A stretch of DNA of 26,507 nucleotides, from positions 1-26,507 of the IMG/VR virus record IMGVR_UViG_3300005541_000020, one strand, 5' to 3'. Of this stretch, positions 1-7,971 are shown piece by piece. This stretch comes from a virus. The notes under the pieces are model-generated. The model searched no databases and was not told the DNA's origin. It worked only from the letters and a program-made list of their open reading frames with translations. The translations under genes and the position numbers were made by a program. Each line of letters opens with the position of its first letter. Within the stretch, counting starts at the first letter, position 1.

Positions 1-1
1 C

Positions 2-76
2 TGCAGCGTCCCCGTGACCAGGGAGCCGGGTCTCTTGCTGATCCGCCGTGACGCGGTGGCCGGGGTGGTCGTATGA
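2..76 (+). CDS. C-terminal end of an upstream virion gene (partial)
   Basis: The reading frame is open from the window edge and ends in TGA at 74-76. That stop overlaps the ATG of the next gene (ATGA). Nearly all third codon positions are G or C, as in neighbouring genes, and this favours this frame over the other open frame, which ends at 51. Only 24 residues are visible, ending in a Leu/Val/Arg-rich stretch. In P22-like genomes the coat protein gene lies just upstream of this region, so it could be the end of a head protein, but nothing in the visible residues proves that. Confidence 0.5.
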   Translation, partial: CSVPVTREPGLLLIRRDAVAGVVV

Positions 77-285
77 ACGGTCAGGTCACCACCTATCAGG
101 TCTTCGTGACCGACACCGCTGCCGGCCACGAGATCCCGATCGGCCCCCGTGTCGACGTGAAAGATGCGCTGAACGGGTTGGTCGAGCAGACCAACCTTGC
201 CATCATGCGCGGTCGTTTGAAGGGTTGGAAAGACGCTCACATCGTCACCGTCGACCCGTCCGACGGACGCCGGGTGGTCTCATGA
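73..285 (+). CDS. Hypothetical small protein, head region
   Basis: A 70-residue protein whose ATG overlaps the preceding stop and whose TGA (283-285) overlaps an ATG at 282. This is the coupled arrangement seen throughout the window. Beginning MNGQVTTYQVFV, it looks like a small mixed alpha/beta protein with no signal peptide, membrane segment or recognised motif. Its position between the end of a probable head gene and the gp4-like adaptor suggests a minor head or assembly role, but no function is assigned. Confidence 0.6.
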   Translation: MNGQVTTYQVFVTDTAAGHEIPIGPRVDVKDALNGLVEQTNLAIMRGRLKGWKDAHIVTVDPSDGRRVVS

Positions 286-335
286 ACCTATTCAACCTGA
301 AGTTCTTCATCAAAGTTGCCCCAAGGAGAAGCGCC

Positions 336-542
336 ATGAAAGCTGAACTCGAAGCTCAGATCACGGAGCTGCAGGCCAAGCGTGATCAGGTCCAGCAGCA
401 GCTCACTCAAGAGCTGACCGAGATCGACGCTGAGCTGAACGTCGCGGTCGGCAAGATCAACAAGTTGATGGCGGAGATCCCCGTTGAATTTCACAACCTG
501 ACGCAGGACGTCTTCGATAAGCTGAAGGAATTCTTCAATTAA
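336..542 (+). CDS. Small coiled-coil protein
   Basis: A 68-residue, highly charged protein rich in Glu, Gln, Leu and Lys. A heptad-like pattern across most of its length (ELEAQITELQAKRDQVQQQL) suggests a coiled coil, and it ends in a Phe-rich amphipathic tail. The start at 336 is chosen because AAGGAG lies at 323-328, seven bases upstream. An in-frame ATG at 282 overlaps the previous stop and would add 18 residues (MNLFNLKFFIKV...), so a coupled longer form is possible. The role is unknown; a small assembly or scaffold-like factor would fit the location but is not shown. Confidence 0.65.
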   Translation: MKAELEAQITELQAKRDQVQQQLTQELTEIDAELNVAVGKINKLMAEIPVEFHNLTQDVFDKLKEFFN

Positions 543-574
543 GGTCCCTGCCCTTTCACCTTCAGGAGTTTGCG

Positions 575-1108
575 ATGGCGTTCCAAGAATACCCCAAGGC
601 CATGAGTCACCCGAAGTACCAGGCGGCCGTGCTCTCTCGTGATACGATCGACCCCGTTACTCACCAGACGATCAAGGCAGCCCCCGGCCAACCGGCGAAG
701 TTTCCTCCGGTCTACGTGAATAACAAGGACCAAGAGGCTGACTACGCCTCAAAGGGCTACGTGCCAAACGGTGTGTCGGATCCAGACGCCTACCTGTCAT
801 CGATCATGGGTGCGGACAAGCCCACTCACCATACTCACGTCGAGTTCCCGCGCTGGCTCTACACGCGCGATGACGACGAGGGCGACATGGTTATCCTGGC
901 CGAGTCCGGCGAGCACGTGAAGGTGCGCTCGCTCTTGGTCAAGGACGAGGTCGCGCAGGGCAAGCTCATCGGCGCGTGGTACGCAAACCCCGGTGAGGCT
1001 GCCAACGCGTCTGAAGACGGCGACGACGACGAGCCCTCGGGTGATGCGTCGGTTGACGAAGGGACGGAGCAGACCGCCGCGACGGGTCGAGGTAGCAAGC
1101 GGAAGTAA
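575..1108 (+). CDS. Hypothetical virion-region protein with acidic C-terminus
   Basis: A 177-residue protein preceded by CAGGAG at 563-568. The first 140 residues look folded and include a His-containing stretch (PTHHTHVEFPRWLY). The last 35 residues are low complexity and strongly acidic (Glu/Asp/Ser/Gly), ending in a basic GRGSKRK tail. It lies directly upstream of the gp4-like adaptor, so a head-associated or assembly role is plausible. I do not recognise the family. Confidence 0.65.
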   Translation: MAFQEYPKAMSHPKYQAAVLSRDTIDPVTHQTIKAAPGQPAKFPPVYVNNKDQEADYASKGYVPNGVSDPDAYLSSIMGADKPTHHTHVEFPRWLYTRDDDEGDMVILAESGEHVKVRSLLVKDEVAQGKLIGAWYANPGEAANASEDGDDDEPSGDASVDEGTEQTAATGRGSKRK

Positions 1109-1123
1109 TCACGGGAGCAGGTC

Positions 1124-1861
1124 ATGTCAACGGCGCTTCAGCTCATCACCGCTGCGTATCAAATGATCGGCTACCTGGGCGCGAACGAGACGCTGACGGC
1201 TGCTGACTCAGCGCTCGGCCTTCAGCAGCTGAACATGATGCTCGATTCGTGGTCGAACGAGTCGCTGACGTGCTTCGCGATCACCGAACAGAACTTTCCG
1301 TTGGTTGTTGGAAAGAGCTCGTACTCAATCGGCACCAGCGGTGGCGCGGACATTACTCAGCAGCGGCCGATCCGGATCATGGAAGGGCCGGGGGCTGCGT
1401 ACCTGCAGGACTTTAACCAGAACAACTACCGGGTAGACGTGGTTACGCGTGAGCAGTGGAACCAGATCGCGAACCGGGGCCCGACGACGACGTCAGACAT
1501 CCCTGACACGCTGTTCTATGACCCTCAGTTCCCGTTGGGGATCATCAACCTCTGGCCCACGCCGATCATCGGGTACACGCTCTTCTTTGATTCGTATGCT
1601 CAGTTCGGCGATATGGCCAACCTGGTGCAGCAGTTTGCCCTCCCGCCCGGTTACGAGCTGGTGATCGAGTCTAACCTGGCGGTGCTGCTCGGGCCGTTCT
1701 GCAAGAACGCCCTGGTTTCCCAAGATGTGAAGGATATCGCGAGGTGGTCGAAGGCTAACGTGAAGCGCACGAACAAGCGGACGAACGTGGCTCAGTTTGA
1801 CAAGGAGATCACGAAGAGCGGGCAGCCTAACTTCAACATCTACTCAGGGCGCTATCAATAA
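1124..1861 (+). CDS. P22 gp4-like head-to-tail adaptor (packaged DNA stabilization protein)
   Basis: A 245-residue protein. Its start (MSTALQLITAAYQMIG) and following stretch (LNMMLDSWSNE) match the helical N-terminal pattern of P22 gp4-type tail accessory factors, which bind under the portal ring after packaging and close the head. It is longer than P22 gp4 (166 residues) and has a basic C-terminal part (VKRTNKRTNV) that could contact the portal or DNA. The gp10-like gene follows after one small ORF, matching P22 gene order. The family call rests on sequence pattern and synteny; fold and binding are inferred. Confidence 0.8.
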   Translation: MSTALQLITAAYQMIGYLGANETLTAADSALGLQQLNMMLDSWSNESLTCFAITEQNFPLVVGKSSYSIGTSGGADITQQRPIRIMEGPGAAYLQDFNQNNYRVDVVTREQWNQIANRGPTTTSDIPDTLFYDPQFPLGIINLWPTPIIGYTLFFDSYAQFGDMANLVQQFALPPGYELVIESNLAVLLGPFCKNALVSQDVKDIARWSKANVKRTNKRTNVAQFDKEITKSGQPNFNIYSGRYQ

Positions 1862-1927
1862 TGTTTGGCCTCGGTCTCGTCAGCTCGCTCGATCCGTTGG
1901 ATTGGTTAATCATGTTTGGAGCGTACC

Positions 1928-2215
1928 ATGAAAAAGCAAAGTCCCATGAAGATGCGCCAAGCGCCGAAGAACGACAGCAAGGCGTCTATGAACAAGTCCA
2001 CGCGTCGCCCGAAGTCGGCCATGGAGCGGTACGCGGACCAGCGCAACGCGAGCTTGAAGGCCACGTTGGTCCCGACGATCATGGAGCACGACCCGCAGTC
2101 TGACCTCTATCACCTTCAGAAGGCCGCTGAGATTCAGAGCGACAAGCCGCGCCATCGCGCCGCCAAGGCGCACGGCAAGAAGAAGCTGAAGGACCTTCAA
2201 AAGGTTTTGGGGTAG
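1928..2215 (+). CDS. Small basic protein between gp4-like and gp10-like genes
   Basis: A 95-residue, very Lys/Arg/Met-rich protein starting MKKQSPMKMRQAPKND and ending in a basic tail. The ATG at 1928 is preferred because TTGGAG lies at 1916-1921 with a six-base spacer; an upstream in-frame start at 1916 would include that ribosome site in the coding sequence. The composition suggests a disordered nucleic-acid-binding or assembly factor. No family is recognised. The 1862-1927 stretch before it holds no convincing gene. Confidence 0.6.
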   Translation: MKKQSPMKMRQAPKNDSKASMNKSTRRPKSAMERYADQRNASLKATLVPTIMEHDPQSDLYHLQKAAEIQSDKPRHRAAKAHGKKKLKDLQKVLG

Positions 2216-2218
2216 TTC

Positions 2219-3658
2219 ATGGCAAAGACCCCGTTTCTCGGTGGCACGTACGTCGGGCGCTCCCGAGAGCTGGCCTACAACCGGTGCGTCAACCTCTATC
2301 CTGAGCTCGTTGAGACGAAGGAGGGAAAGGACGTTGGTGCGCTTTACAACTGCCCCGGCCTCTCGCTGCTGGCTACGGTCGGATCCGGCCCGATCCGCCA
2401 GGCGTACCTGGCCTCGAACGGGGTGCTGTACATCGTCTCCGGTCCGGCGGTCTACCAGGTAAGCAGCTCGTGGCAAGCGACGGTGATCGGCGCGGTAACC
2501 TCGCTGACCGGCTACGCGAAGCTGGTGGACAACGGTACCCAGCTGCTGATCGTCGACGGTGTAGGAGCCTGGTGCTACGTCTTCGCTACCGCCGCTTACA
2601 CCCAGGTGCTGCCGGGCACGCTTGGGATCACCCCTACCTCGCTCTCGTATCAGGACGGGTTTGGGGTGGTGAACGACGCCGGCACTAACCAGTGGTGGCA
2701 GTCGGACCTGAACGATTTTACCACCTGGTCCGCGCTGAACTTCTCCTCAGCTGATTCCACCCCTGATCAGATCGTCACGATGTTTGATATCCACCGTGAG
2801 GTTTGGCTCTTTAAGCAAACGGTGACTGAGGTGTGGGTCAACGCGGGTCTGCCAGGGTTCGCTTTTCAGCGTCTGCAAGGCGTTCAGATGCCCGAGGGTT
2901 GCGTCGCGCCTAGCTCGATCGCCCGCATGGGTGACACGATCGTCTGGCTGGGTCAAGACGAGCAGGGTCAGGGCGTGGTGTACCAGTCGAACGGGTACAG
3001 CGCGATGCCCATCTCGACCTTTTCAATCAATATCGCGATCCAGAGCTTCAGCACGATCAGCGACGCGATCGGCTACGTGTACCAGGACACGGGCCACGTC
3101 TTCTACGTGTTGACCTTCCCGACCGGTAACATGACCTTTTGCTTTGATGGGGTGACCCGTCTCTGGCACGAGCGCGCGGCGTTTAGCAACGGGCTCTTTA
3201 GTCGGCATCAAAGCAACTGTCACGCTTCGGCTTACGGGGTTCACGTGGTGGGGGACTTCCAGAACGGCAACCTGTATTCATTGAGCACCAACGTCTTCAC
3301 CGATAACGGTGCGCCGCGGAAGTGGCTCCGCAGCTGGCGAGCCCTCCCGCCGGACCAGCAGTCGTTTGACCCGTTGCGTTACGACAACCTGCAGATCGAT
3401 TGTCAGACCGGGATCGGGATCACCCCCGATACCAACCCGCAGTTCATGCTGCGCTACTCGGATGACGGTGGTTACAACTGGTCGAACGAGGAGTGGACCG
3501 ACGGTAACCAGCAGGGCGCAACCGGCGCGCGGGTGCTGTTCCGCCGCATGGGGTCATCGAAGCGCGGCGGCGGGATGGATCGGATCTTTGAACTCTCTGG
3601 CGTCGACCCGGTGCCACAGTGCCTGATCGGGGCCGATCTTGACGTGAGTCCGGCATGA
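2219..3658 (+). CDS. P22 gp10-like tail hub / packaged DNA stabilization protein
   Basis: A 479-residue protein, very close to the length of P22 gp10 (472). It opens with the typical FLGGTYVGRSRELAYNRCVN segment and continues as repeated beta-strand blocks with many Trp, Tyr and Gly residues. These proteins form the hexameric ring below gp4 that carries the tail needle and tailspikes. The stop overlaps the next ATG (ATGA at 3655-3658), so the collagen-like gene is translationally coupled. Family assignment is confident; the tail geometry is inferred from P22. Confidence 0.85.
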   Translation: MAKTPFLGGTYVGRSRELAYNRCVNLYPELVETKEGKDVGALYNCPGLSLLATVGSGPIRQAYLASNGVLYIVSGPAVYQVSSSWQATVIGAVTSLTGYAKLVDNGTQLLIVDGVGAWCYVFATAAYTQVLPGTLGITPTSLSYQDGFGVVNDAGTNQWWQSDLNDFTTWSALNFSSADSTPDQIVTMFDIHREVWLFKQTVTEVWVNAGLPGFAFQRLQGVQMPEGCVAPSSIARMGDTIVWLGQDEQGQGVVYQSNGYSAMPISTFSINIAIQSFSTISDAIGYVYQDTGHVFYVLTFPTGNMTFCFDGVTRLWHERAAFSNGLFSRHQSNCHASAYGVHVVGDFQNGNLYSLSTNVFTDNGAPRKWLRSWRALPPDQQSFDPLRYDNLQIDCQTGIGITPDTNPQFMLRYSDDGGYNWSNEEWTDGNQQGATGARVLFRRMGSSKRGGGMDRIFELSGVDPVPQCLIGADLDVSPA

Positions 3659-4227
3659 CTGCCAACTACGGTGGCCCCAGGTACACCATCCCGCCGTTGC
3701 TGGGGTTGCCGAACCTGTTTACGCCGGAGTGGTACAAGGCCATCGTGCTGATCGCGCAGAACAGCGCGGGGTCGGTGGTCAACGCAGTCGCGCCTCCCGT
3801 GGCGCTAGGGTTTGACGACGCCAACGAGTCGGAGCCGGTGATCGTTCCCGGCCCACCTGGCCCGATGGGTTTTACTGGTCCGATCGGCCCTCCTGGCGCG
3901 ACGGGACCGGTGCTCGTGCTAGACGTTCCCGAGCCCGACGAGCCGCTCGTCAGACCTGGGTTGGTCGTGCCCGGAGGGTGGTACGACGAGAAGGGCAGCG
4001 GCGGCACGTACGGGTTCGCGGCGGGGGTTGACTTTACCGGCGGTACCACGACCAGCCTGACCCTCTCGCAGGGCTACGGTTCCGCGGCGAACCTGATCGT
4101 GGCCTTTGACGCGGGTTGGCAGGGGGCGGACCAGTTCTCGCTGAGTGGTCGGACGCTGACCTTTACCTCAGCGATCCCGTCGGGCATCCAGAAGGTGTAT
4201 GTGAAGGGCTTTATCATGCCCCAGTAA
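3655..4227 (+). CDS. Collagen-like tail protein with beta C-terminal domain
   Basis: A 190-residue protein. Residues 66-85 form about seven uninterrupted Gly-X-Y triplets (GPPGPMGFTGPIGPPGATGP), the pattern of a collagen triple helix and hence of a trimer. Residues 111-185 form a Gly/Ser/Thr-rich beta domain that recurs in the large tail spike at 13874-16204. The N-terminal 60 residues are hydrophobic and could dock to the tail hub. The gene sits right after the gp10-like gene, where P22 encodes its trimeric tail needle gp26. A needle- or fibre-like trimer is therefore a reasonable inference, but no similarity to gp26 was recognised. Confidence 0.7.
   Translation: MTANYGGPRYTIPPLLGLPNLFTPEWYKAIVLIAQNSAGSVVNAVAPPVALGFDDANESEPVIVPGPPGPMGFTGPIGPPGATGPVLVLDVPEPDEPLVRPGLVVPGGWYDEKGSGGTYGFAAGVDFTGGTTTSLTLSQGYGSAANLIVAFDAGWQGADQFSLSGRTLTFTSAIPSGIQKVYVKGFIMPQ
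3985..4209 (+). repeat. Copy 1 of a duplicated beta domain
   Basis: Residues 111-185 of the collagen-like protein. It shares runs such as TSLTLSQ, YGSA, QGAD and KVYVKG, in the same order, with residues 106-183 of the tail spike. Well over half of the positions look identical by eye. Confidence 0.8.
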
Positions 4228-4236
4228 GGAGGTTTC

Positions 4237-4620
4237 ATGGCTTCGAACAAGGTAGATCGGTTTGGCCCCGTGGCGTTGACGACGTCCGCCAACAACCTCC
4301 TGAGCCCGCCTACGCTCTCAGGTGGCGCGGGCCTGCGCGGGGTGACGGCTAACACCTACGTCACCATCCGTCACATGAGGGTGGTGAACAAATCGAACGC
4401 GGCGGCCACGGTGTCGCTCTTCCTGGGTGCGTCGGGTGGCTCGGTGGCCGGTACCGAGGTGGCGTTCAACAGCACCAGCATCCCCGCCAACGGGAACGCT
4501 GGGAACTACGTGGATTGGTACGGACTGCTGCGGCTGGACGTCGGGGATTACCTGACGGGGTTGGCTTCAGCGAACACCTCGCTGACCTGGGAAGCTGAGG
4601 GCGAGGTTGGGGTAGCATAA
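4237..4620 (+). CDS. Small beta-rich virion protein
   Basis: A 127-residue protein with an excellent ribosome site (AAGGAGG just upstream). It is rich in Ala, Ser, Gly, Val and Thr, with alternating hydrophobic residues typical of a beta-sandwich (for example YVTIRHMRVVNKSN). It has no signal peptide or Cys. The location within the tail block suggests a tail or decoration protein. No specific family could be named. Confidence 0.65.
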   Translation: MASNKVDRFGPVALTTSANNLLSPPTLSGGAGLRGVTANTYVTIRHMRVVNKSNAAATVSLFLGASGGSVAGTEVAFNSTSIPANGNAGNYVDWYGLLRLDVGDYLTGLASANTSLTWEAEGEVGVA

Positions 4621-4636
4621 CGGTGAGCAAAAGATC

Positions 4637-5215
4637 ATGAAAAACTTTCTGAGGCTGGGCGAGGGTGTTGACATCGTGCCGCTCCTCTTGGCGGTTCAGC
4701 AAAAGCCGTATCTTTGGGATCAGTACAAGTTGAGGACCACGCACGCTCGCACCCCGCACGCCGAGGTGAGCGACATCTGGTTGCGGTTCAACGACCTGAA
4801 GCCGTTTGAGGGCCGCGACCCGACTGAGGCCCGTGACGAGTTTCTTGACCAGCACGAATCCGTCTGCTACCCCGCTTGGGACGAACTGCCCGAAGCTCAG
4901 CTGATCGTTCATTCGCTCAATGCCAAGGTGAAGGGGTTCAGGATCGGCCGCGTGCTGCTGACGAAGCTCGCTCCCGGCAAGAGGATCTACCGCCACACTG
5001 ACACGGGTGACCACGCGGCCTATTACGAGCGGTTCCACGTGGTGCTCCAGTCCTCGCCCGGCTGCCTCTTCAACGCAGGTGACGAGACCATCTGCATGCG
5101 GACCGGCGAGGTCTGGTGGTTCCAGAACCAGGCCGAGCACGAGGTGATCAACAACGGTACCGATGACCGGATCCACCTGATCGTGGACATTCACACCAAC
5201 CGGGGGCGGCCGTGA
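4637..5215 (+). CDS. 2-oxoglutarate/Fe(II) dioxygenase, Asp/Asn beta-hydroxylase-like
   Basis: A 192-residue protein with the facial-triad pattern of 2OG-Fe(II) oxygenases: H120-x-D122 (YRHTDTGDH), a distal H168 (QAEHEVINNG), and R178 in DDRIHLIVD, which could bind 2-oxoglutarate. The spacing and the EVWWFQNQAEHEV segment resemble the aspartyl/asparaginyl beta-hydroxylase family. Such enzymes hydroxylate a substrate while oxidising 2-oxoglutarate to succinate. The substrate is unknown: a virion protein, a host protein or a modified base are all possible. The stop overlaps the GTG of the acetyltransferase gene (GTGA), implying joint expression. An oxidative enzyme inside a structural operon is unusual. 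Confidence 0.75.
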   Translation: MKNFLRLGEGVDIVPLLLAVQQKPYLWDQYKLRTTHARTPHAEVSDIWLRFNDLKPFEGRDPTEARDEFLDQHESVCYPAWDELPEAQLIVHSLNAKVKGFRIGRVLLTKLAPGKRIYRHTDTGDHAAYYERFHVVLQSSPGCLFNAGDETICMRTGEVWWFQNQAEHEVINNGTDDRIHLIVDIHTNRGRP

Positions 5216-5670
5216 TCACCTATCAGGTCGAGCGCTTCGCTGACACCTATGAGGAGGCGCTGCCGCTCCTGTGCGCTCACTGGGAGGAGGTAGGCGTGAA
5301 CAAAGAGGCCGTGCCCTTTGACCCCGACGTCAAGGGGTACCTGGAGCTCGAGCAGCTTGGCATGTTTCACGTGGTGACGGCCCGTGAGCGCGGTCGGCTC
5401 GTCGGGTACCACGCGAGCTTGGTGAAGACCCACCTGCATTACAACTCCACGCTGGTGGCTTTTACCGACATCTACTACCTGGACCCCGTCCAGCGGGCGA
5501 AACCGAGGGCTGCGCTGAGGCTCTTTCAGGCAACGGAAAAGACTTTGAGGCAACGGGGGGTTCGGCTTATAATCTCTACTACGAAGATCCACCTTGACAA
5601 GAGCAAGTTGTTCTCTTATCTGGGCTATCAGGAAACGGATCGCGTCTTTATGAAGGTTCTCGAGGAGTAA
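5212..5670 (+). CDS. GNAT-family N-acetyltransferase
   Basis: A 152-residue protein with the GNAT layout: an early helix with YEEALPLLCAHW, central strands ending in GYHASLV and AFTDIYYLDP, a helix after the acetyl-CoA-binding position (AALRLFQATEK), and a final YLGYQETDRVFMKVL block typical of the family's end. The classical R/Q-x-x-G-x-G/A loop is replaced by QRAKPRAAL, so cofactor binding should be checked. Family members transfer an acetyl or other acyl group to an amine. It is coupled to the dioxygenase by a 4-base overlap, suggesting action on the same or a successive substrate. Confidence 0.7.
   Translation: MITYQVERFADTYEEALPLLCAHWEEVGVNKEAVPFDPDVKGYLELEQLGMFHVVTARERGRLVGYHASLVKTHLHYNSTLVAFTDIYYLDPVQRAKPRAALRLFQATEKTLRQRGVRLIISTTKIHLDKSKLFSYLGYQETDRVFMKVLEE
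5545..5573 (+). promoter_or_regulatory. Sigma70-like promoter inside the acetyltransferase gene
   Basis: TTGAGG (5545-5550) is followed by exactly 17 bases and a perfect TATAAT (5568-5573). The match is 4 of 6 at -35 and 6 of 6 at -10, with optimal spacing. Start of transcription would be near 5580, about 95 bases before the first ejection-protein gene. A perfect -10 box is uncommon in this GC-rich sequence. Promoter function is inferred. Confidence 0.5.
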
Positions 5671-5675
5671 TCACC

Positions 5676-6485
5676 ATGATTCGTTCCGTAGGCGGTGTTC
5701 CTCTCCGGCTCGGGGCTCTGACCGCGCTGTGGGCCCCGATCATTGGCGGGGCGATCGCAGCTACCGGAGCGATCGGCAGCTCGGTCATCGGCTCGAACGC
5801 GTCATCGAGCGCGGCGAGCGCTCAACAGGCGGCGGCAAACCAGGCTGACCAGACCCAGCTGGCAATGTTTGATAAGACTCAGCAAAACCTTCAGCCGTAC
5901 ATGACGGCCGGGACCAACGCGCTCAGCGCGTTGCAGGGCTTCCTCGGGATCGGCGGTCAGACGTTCGGGAACCAAACGGGTGCTGGCGCACAAAACTTCA
6001 CGTTCAACCCCTCTCAGGATCCCGAGTATCAGTTCATGCTGAACCAGGGTCTGGGCGCGATCACGAACCAGGCCTCAGCGCTCGGTGGCGTGAACTCCGG
6101 GGCGACGCTGCAGGCGCTATCGAACTACGGCCAGCAGTCGGCACAGAGCGCGTACCAGACGGAGTTTAACAACTGGAACACGCAGCTGAACAACATCTTC
6201 AGCCGTCTCACCGGTGTGACCCAGCTCGGTCAGACCTCCGCGGCAGGGGTGGGGAACGCGGCGCTCACGACGGGCCAGGGAATCGCCAGCAACCAGATCG
6301 GCGCGGGCAACGCCCAGGCGGCCGGGATCGTGGGCAGTGCCAACGCGCTCTCGGGTGGTGTGCAATCGTTCTTCGACAGCCCCGCGTTCCTTAGCGCGAT
6401 CTCAGCGACGGGGAACAACGGTGGTTATTCCAGCGCTTTGAGCACCAGCACACCTCAAGATCTTATCGCAGGTTACACGGGGTAA
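5676..6485 (+). CDS. Ejection / DNA-transfer-type virion protein
   Basis: A 269-residue protein rich in Ala, Gly, Gln, Asn and Ser. It has an N-terminal hydrophobic Gly/Ala segment (residues about 18-42, APIIGGAIAATGAIGSSVIG) and a following helix (QQNLQPYMTAGTNALSALQG) that is common at the start of podovirus internal/ejection proteins. These are packaged in the head and pass into the cell envelope to form a conduit for DNA. Its place before two larger Gln-rich proteins parallels P22 genes 7, 20 and 16. GAGGAG lies upstream of the chosen ATG. Confidence 0.7.
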   Translation: MIRSVGGVPLRLGALTALWAPIIGGAIAATGAIGSSVIGSNASSSAASAQQAAANQADQTQLAMFDKTQQNLQPYMTAGTNALSALQGFLGIGGQTFGNQTGAGAQNFTFNPSQDPEYQFMLNQGLGAITNQASALGGVNSGATLQALSNYGQQSAQSAYQTEFNNWNTQLNNIFSRLTGVTQLGQTSAAGVGNAALTTGQGIASNQIGAGNAQAAGIVGSANALSGGVQSFFDSPAFLSAISATGNNGGYSSALSTSTPQDLIAGYTG

Positions 6486-6489
6486 CGTC

Positions 6490-7971
6490 ATGGCCGGTAT
6501 CGATGCTAGCATCCCGCTCTCGTTTCAATTTCCGAAGCTGCCCACGGCTCAGGACGTCCAAGCCTATCAGCAAATGCAGTATCGGAACCAGCTGGCTCAG
6601 CTGCAGGTGGGCCAAGCTCAGGAGCAGGCTCAGGAACAGAACGCGCTGAAGGGGGTCCTGAGCGCGCCAGGAGCTATTGACCCGAGCACCGGGCTTCCGA
6701 CGCCCGCAACCGTGGGTAAGGTGACCCAAGCGAGCCCGGAGGTAGGGCTGAAGCTGCAGAACAGCCTGGCAGAGCTTCAGAAGACGAAGACTGACGCGCT
6801 TACCAACCTCATGCACCAACGGTTGCTGCAGCTGAACATCAACGATAACCAGGCCGACAAGCTCACGGACATCGCGACCCAGGCCCAGGTGCGGTATGAC
6901 ACGTTGGTGAAGCAGGGCACGAACCCGCAAGAGGCCCAGAAGATCGTCAGCGACGAGCGGAACAACGCCATTGACGACGCGGTGAAAGGTGGCACGCTCC
7001 TGCCTGAGCAGGGTCGCACGCTGCGGATCCCGTTTGACCCGAACGTCAACCGGGCGTTCATCGCAGGTTCGAAGCAGTACAAAACCATCCTTCAGGAGCA
7101 GCACCAGGCTGAGCAAGATAGGCTCGCTCAGGATCGCGAGAACCGGATCGCCGACGCCGAGACCGCCCGAGCCGACGCGGCGAAGGAAACGCCGTTCATG
7201 AAAGAGGCGGCCGAGACCTATGGCAAGGATACCCCCGAGTACAGGAAAGCGATCGCGGATCACCTGAAGAAGGAAACGGCAGGTACCGGTACCAGCGGCC
7301 CCATGGGGTCGCGTGAGGCTGTGTACGTGAACCGCGCCCTCTCGTCGGCAGGGCTGGCGGTGCGAGACATCTCAAACATCGCACGCGGTCCGGTGAGCCA
7401 AAGCTCCGGGATCTTCGGTGGTCGTGGCCAAGGCCCCTCGTTGCTTGATGCGACGAAGGAGCAACTGGCGAACAAGGTCACCTCTCAAGAGGCGCAGACG
7501 TACAACGTGAAGATCGCGGGCCTGCAACGGAACCTGGCCACGCTCGAGTCTCAAGGCTTGGCCCCGAGCGGCTCGTTGACGCACCAGATGGACGCGATCG
7601 TTTTCAAGGAAGGTGACACGAACCTGACGAAAGCGTACAAGCTAGCTGAGGCCCGGCAGATCGTGGAAGGTGCTATGGACGTGGTGACGAGTAATGACCG
7701 TGCCCCGCAGAGTGCCAAGGACCTGGCCGAGAAGATCGTCGGCAACGTGAAGAAGTCCGTCCCGTTCACGGTCGAGGACCTAGACAACTTCAGCAACTCG
7801 GGGAAGCCGAATGCAAAAATTGGAGATTTTATCGAAAAGGCTCCGAAAGGTGCTCAAGGTGGCGGAGTAGTTCCGACCGGCCTCCCCTCAGGATCGAAGA
7901 AGATCGGCCGTACTCCGGGTGGTAAAGATGTGTGGCAAGATCCGAATGGTAAGCGTTACGTGGAGAGTTAA
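6490..7971 (+). CDS. Ejection-type virion protein, helical and Gln-rich
   Basis: A 493-residue, mostly helical protein with long Gln/Ala/Glu/Lys stretches (QMQYRNQLAQLQVGQAQEQA near the start; QEQHQAEQDRLAQDRENRIA in the middle). It ends in a compact basic tail (GSKKIGRTPGGKDVWQDPNG). It has no signal peptide. Composition, size and position between two other internal-type proteins fit a P22 gp20/gp16-like ejection protein. The last 120 bases become less GC-rich, at the approach to the foreign segment in the next gene. The next ATG abuts its stop. Confidence 0.65.
   Translation: MAGIDASIPLSFQFPKLPTAQDVQAYQQMQYRNQLAQLQVGQAQEQAQEQNALKGVLSAPGAIDPSTGLPTPATVGKVTQASPEVGLKLQNSLAELQKTKTDALTNLMHQRLLQLNINDNQADKLTDIATQAQVRYDTLVKQGTNPQEAQKIVSDERNNAIDDAVKGGTLLPEQGRTLRIPFDPNVNRAFIAGSKQYKTILQEQHQAEQDRLAQDRENRIADAETARADAAKETPFMKEAAETYGKDTPEYRKAIADHLKKETAGTGTSGPMGSREAVYVNRALSSAGLAVRDISNIARGPVSQSSGIFGGRGQGPSLLDATKEQLANKVTSQEAQTYNVKIAGLQRNLATLESQGLAPSGSLTHQMDAIVFKEGDTNLTKAYKLAEARQIVEGAMDVVTSNDRAPQSAKDLAEKIVGNVKKSVPFTVEDLDNFSNSGKPNAKIGDFIEKAPKGAQGGGVVPTGLPSGSKKIGRTPGGKDVWQDPNGKRYVES

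Noticed and set aside
48-335. Long upstream extension of the coiled-coil gene in the same frame
   Set aside because: The extension reads as Arg/His/Cys-rich out-of-frame sequence over the coupled gene at 73-285; ATG 336 has the ribosome site.
1861-2103. 80-residue frame starting MFGLGLVSSLDPL with a TAATG overlap to the gp4-like gene
   Set aside because: Most of it overlaps the better-supported basic protein at 1928-2215, its later part is low quality, and it has no ribosome site of its own apart from coupling. Only its first 22 codons are free of overlap.
4637-5215. Calling the dioxygenase a TET/JBP-type DNA base oxidase
   Set aside because: Its motif layout looks closer to the Asp/Asn beta-hydroxylase family; a DNA substrate is possible but unsupported by sequence.
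5594-5622. TTGACA-17-TATCTG, a second promoter-like pair near 5600
   Set aside because: The -35 is perfect but the -10 matches poorly; the pair at 5545-5573 is much better.
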